From NCBI RefSeq assembly GCF_018863395.1, contig NZ_JAHKRR010000003.1, positions 372,001 through 436,000 of the forward strand: a DNA stretch of 64,000 nucleotides. The letters run 5' to 3'. The position numbers were made by a program, and so were the translations under genes. This DNA comes from Sinomicrobium weinanense. GTDB lineage: Bacteria > Bacteroidota > Bacteroidia > Flavobacteriales > Flavobacteriaceae. The notes beneath the pieces were generated by a model. That model made no database searches. It had not been told where the DNA came from and saw nothing but the letters and a program-made list of their open reading frames with translations. Below, in pieces: positions 61,305-64,000 of the stretch. Position 1 is the first letter of the stretch, and each line of letters starts with the position of its first letter.

Positions 61305-61583
61305 TCAGTCCGCCAGGACGATCACCTTGTTTCCTTTCATTTCGATAGTACCGGAACTGATAGACAGTAAAGTTTCGTTCTTTTCTCCTTTGGAAAATTT
61401 GTCCTGAAACTCTTCCTCTATCTCCACATCGCCGTATATCTTTACATTCCCTTTTCCGAGAAGCGACACTATGGGCGCGTGATCCTTTAACATCTGAAAC
61501 TCTCCGTTCACTCCCGGAACAGCGACCGATGTCACTTCTCCGCTAAACAAGGTGGCTTCAGGGGATACTATTTCTAAATACAT
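61305..61583 (-). CDS. atpC: F1Fo ATP synthase epsilon subunit, short form
   Basis: The 92-residue protein covers the N-terminal beta-sandwich of the epsilon subunit (MYLEIVSPEATLFSGEVTSVAVPG; ISSGTIEMKGNKVIVLAD). The C-terminal helical hairpin used for autoinhibition in E. coli is absent, as in other Bacteroidota. It lies 110 bases after atpD; the gap has a REP-like unit. Confidence 0.92.
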   Translation of the reverse strand: MYLEIVSPEATLFSGEVTSVAVPGVNGEFQMLKDHAPIVSLLGKGNVKIYGDVEIEEEFQDKFSKGEKNETLLSISSGTIEMKGNKVIVLAD

Positions 61584-61600
61584 TACTTTGATTTCTTAGT

Positions 61601-61633
61601 TTCTTCGGTTCCTGAGCGGAGTCGAAGGATCAG
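61601..61633. repeat. REP-like unit between atpD and atpC
   Basis: CTTCGGTTCCTGAGCGGAGT followed by CGAAG is bounded by CTTCG/CGAAG arms and belongs to the CTGAGCGGAGTCGAAGG type of dispersed repeat. It lies between two cotranscribed genes. Confidence 0.5.
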
Positions 61634-61693
61634 TTTATGATTTATAGTTTGTCATCGCAGCATTGCACTGCAAAAGCACAAACAACAAACATC

Positions 61694-63205
<1,512 letters not shown>

Positions 63206-63309
63206 TTAAATCTTTAATGTATAGCTTTTTATAGACTCAAAAATAACCTTGCCGGCTTCTCGGCCACAACGGGTACCTTCCTGCTTTAACAAGATTTTTT
63301 TTCGCGGTG

Positions 63310-63317
63310 CAAAGATA
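63310..63317 (-). promoter_or_regulatory. -7 promoter box of atpD-atpC
   Basis: The minus strand reads TATCTTTG, a perfect consensus match. The leader to the atpD ATG would be about 100 bases and includes a GC-rich GGCCGAGAAGCC hairpin near 63255-63266. Confidence 0.5.
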
Positions 63318-63409
63318 TATTTTTTGTATAGATATGGAAATAGTTTTTGTATGTTTTTTTGTGAAAAATTTAACTCCGGTAAATTTTTACCTCCCGGATT
63401 TACACCACA

Positions 63410-63871
63410 TTACATTTTATCGTACTTCATCGTTGTTACTTCCCGGTATACAGAACCTCCTTCGGCATCTACTTCATCCTCCACCGTGGTCAATGTCCCA
63501 CCGGAAATGGTATAAGCCACCCTGACCACATCTTCCGAATCGCTATCTCCCTTATACACCAGGATGATCTCACCTCCGTCCAGCGAATAGGTCCCCGTAT
63601 AAGTCCCCTCTTCTGTCCCGTTACCTTCCCTGAAGTAGTGCACGAAGGTACCGTCTTCACGAAACCTCATCTCTACCACATTATTTTCATCGTAAACGGT
63701 TTTAACTTCACTCACCGTTTCCCCGTCCCGGTAACGGATAAAATGATAGCTTTTTGCATCCCACACACCTGCTACGGCTTCTTCCGGAGATGCCGAATCG
63801 TCATCGCTGCTGCACGCTGTAAAGGCAAAACCTGTAATAAACAAAACCAACAATAATGATATTTTTTTCAT
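63410..63871 (-). CDS. lipocalin-like lipoprotein
   Basis: The 153-residue lipoprotein (lipobox FAFTACSS, Ser/Asp-rich linker) has a small beta-barrel pattern of the lipocalin-like type (GVWDAKSYHFIRYRDGETVSE; EGTYTGTYSLDGGEIILVYKG). Such proteins are common in Flavobacteriaceae and their ligands are mostly unknown. A TATTTTTG box lies about 20 bases before its ATG. Confidence 0.75.
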   Translation of the reverse strand: MKKISLLLVLFITGFAFTACSSDDDSASPEEAVAGVWDAKSYHFIRYRDGETVSEVKTVYDENNVVEMRFREDGTFVHYFREGNGTEEGTYTGTYSLDGGEIILVYKGDSDSEDVVRVAYTISGGTLTTVEDEVDAEGGSVYREVTTMKYDKM

Positions 63872-63890
63872 AGTGATATTTTATTTTTCA

Positions 63891-63898
63891 CAAAAATA
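63891..63898 (-). promoter_or_regulatory. -7 promoter box of the lipocalin-like gene
   Basis: The minus strand reads TATTTTTG, matching TAnnTTTG. The rest of the window end (63899-64000) has a GTATTCGGTGGTCAGTAATC short-period tract like that at 9380. Confidence 0.4.
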
Positions 63899-64000
63899 GC
63901 CAAAATCACAGAGGGCTTTCCTTCATTCTGATAACTTTAACAAGAGGGGCTATCCGGTATTCGGTGGTCAGTAATCAGTATAGAACACAAATACCGATTA

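Overview
The window reads as a chromosomal segment of a Bacteroidota bacterium, most likely a member of the Flavobacteriaceae. Evidence is the paired SusC/SusD outer-membrane systems, many short-signal lipoproteins, promoters of the Bacteroidota type (-33 TTTG, -7 TAnnTTTG), few Shine-Dalgarno sequences, an atpD-atpC pair standing apart from other ATP synthase genes, an S16 protein with an acidic tail, a eukaryal-type glycyl-tRNA synthetase and a CzcA-TolC fusion. No rRNA, tRNA, CRISPR array, intact transposase or prophage was seen.

Layout. (1) 1-5815, plus strand: the 3' end of a SusC-like receptor, its SusD partner and two thioredoxin-fold lipoproteins. (2) 5971-9115, minus: a probable persulfide/sulfide detoxification unit (MBL-rhodanese fusion, TauE/SafE permease, Crp/Fnr regulator with a cysteine cluster). 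(3) 9490-10668, minus: a glutaryl-CoA-dehydrogenase-like enzyme. (4) 10846-26761, minus: a polysaccharide utilisation locus with two GH92 alpha-mannosidase-like enzymes, a SusC/SusD pair, a GMC oxidoreductase with its small subunit, a GH43-like enzyme and a LacI regulator, interrupted by a toxin-antitoxin pair. Identical CTAAAACGTTTTAG palindromes and a matching 34-bp promoter block lie in front of both the susC unit and the GH43 unit, so one regulator probably controls both. (5) 26900-30487: translation genes (trmN6, rimM, rpsP), a 2-hydroxyacid dehydrogenase and a TM2 protein. (6) 30674-33955, minus: a dihaem peroxidase with an imelysin-like N-terminus and a PhoX-like lipoprotein. (7) 34254-44469: housekeeping genes (ABC ATPase, PlsC, acyl-ACP desaturase, HD hydrolase, radical SAM protein, glyS, comF, Ig-like lipoprotein, nitrilase-family amidase). 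(8) 44604-45757, minus: two tandem ORF6N genes, each with a long palindrome inside the coding sequence. (9) 45769-51743: a TonB receptor, a DUF5689 lipoprotein and a divergent secreted nuclease-family protein. (10) 51781-57915, minus: a heavy-metal efflux operon. (11) 58064-58589: a second toxin-antitoxin module. (12) 58790-61220: hmgA-hppD for tyrosine catabolism. (13) 61305-63871, minus: atpC, atpD and a lipocalin-like lipoprotein.

Intergenic DNA is rich in small repeats: REP-like CTTCGACAAGCTCGG-type units, a GACGCACG/CGTGCGTC palindrome, a near-palindromic 136-bp unit at 4232-4367, a MITE-like 163-bp unit with 16/17 terminal inverted repeats at 9131-9293, and short-period degenerate repeats. 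The most unusual signal is the pair of covarying palindromes inside the two ORF6N genes. All functional calls come from reading motifs and family resemblance; no database search was run.
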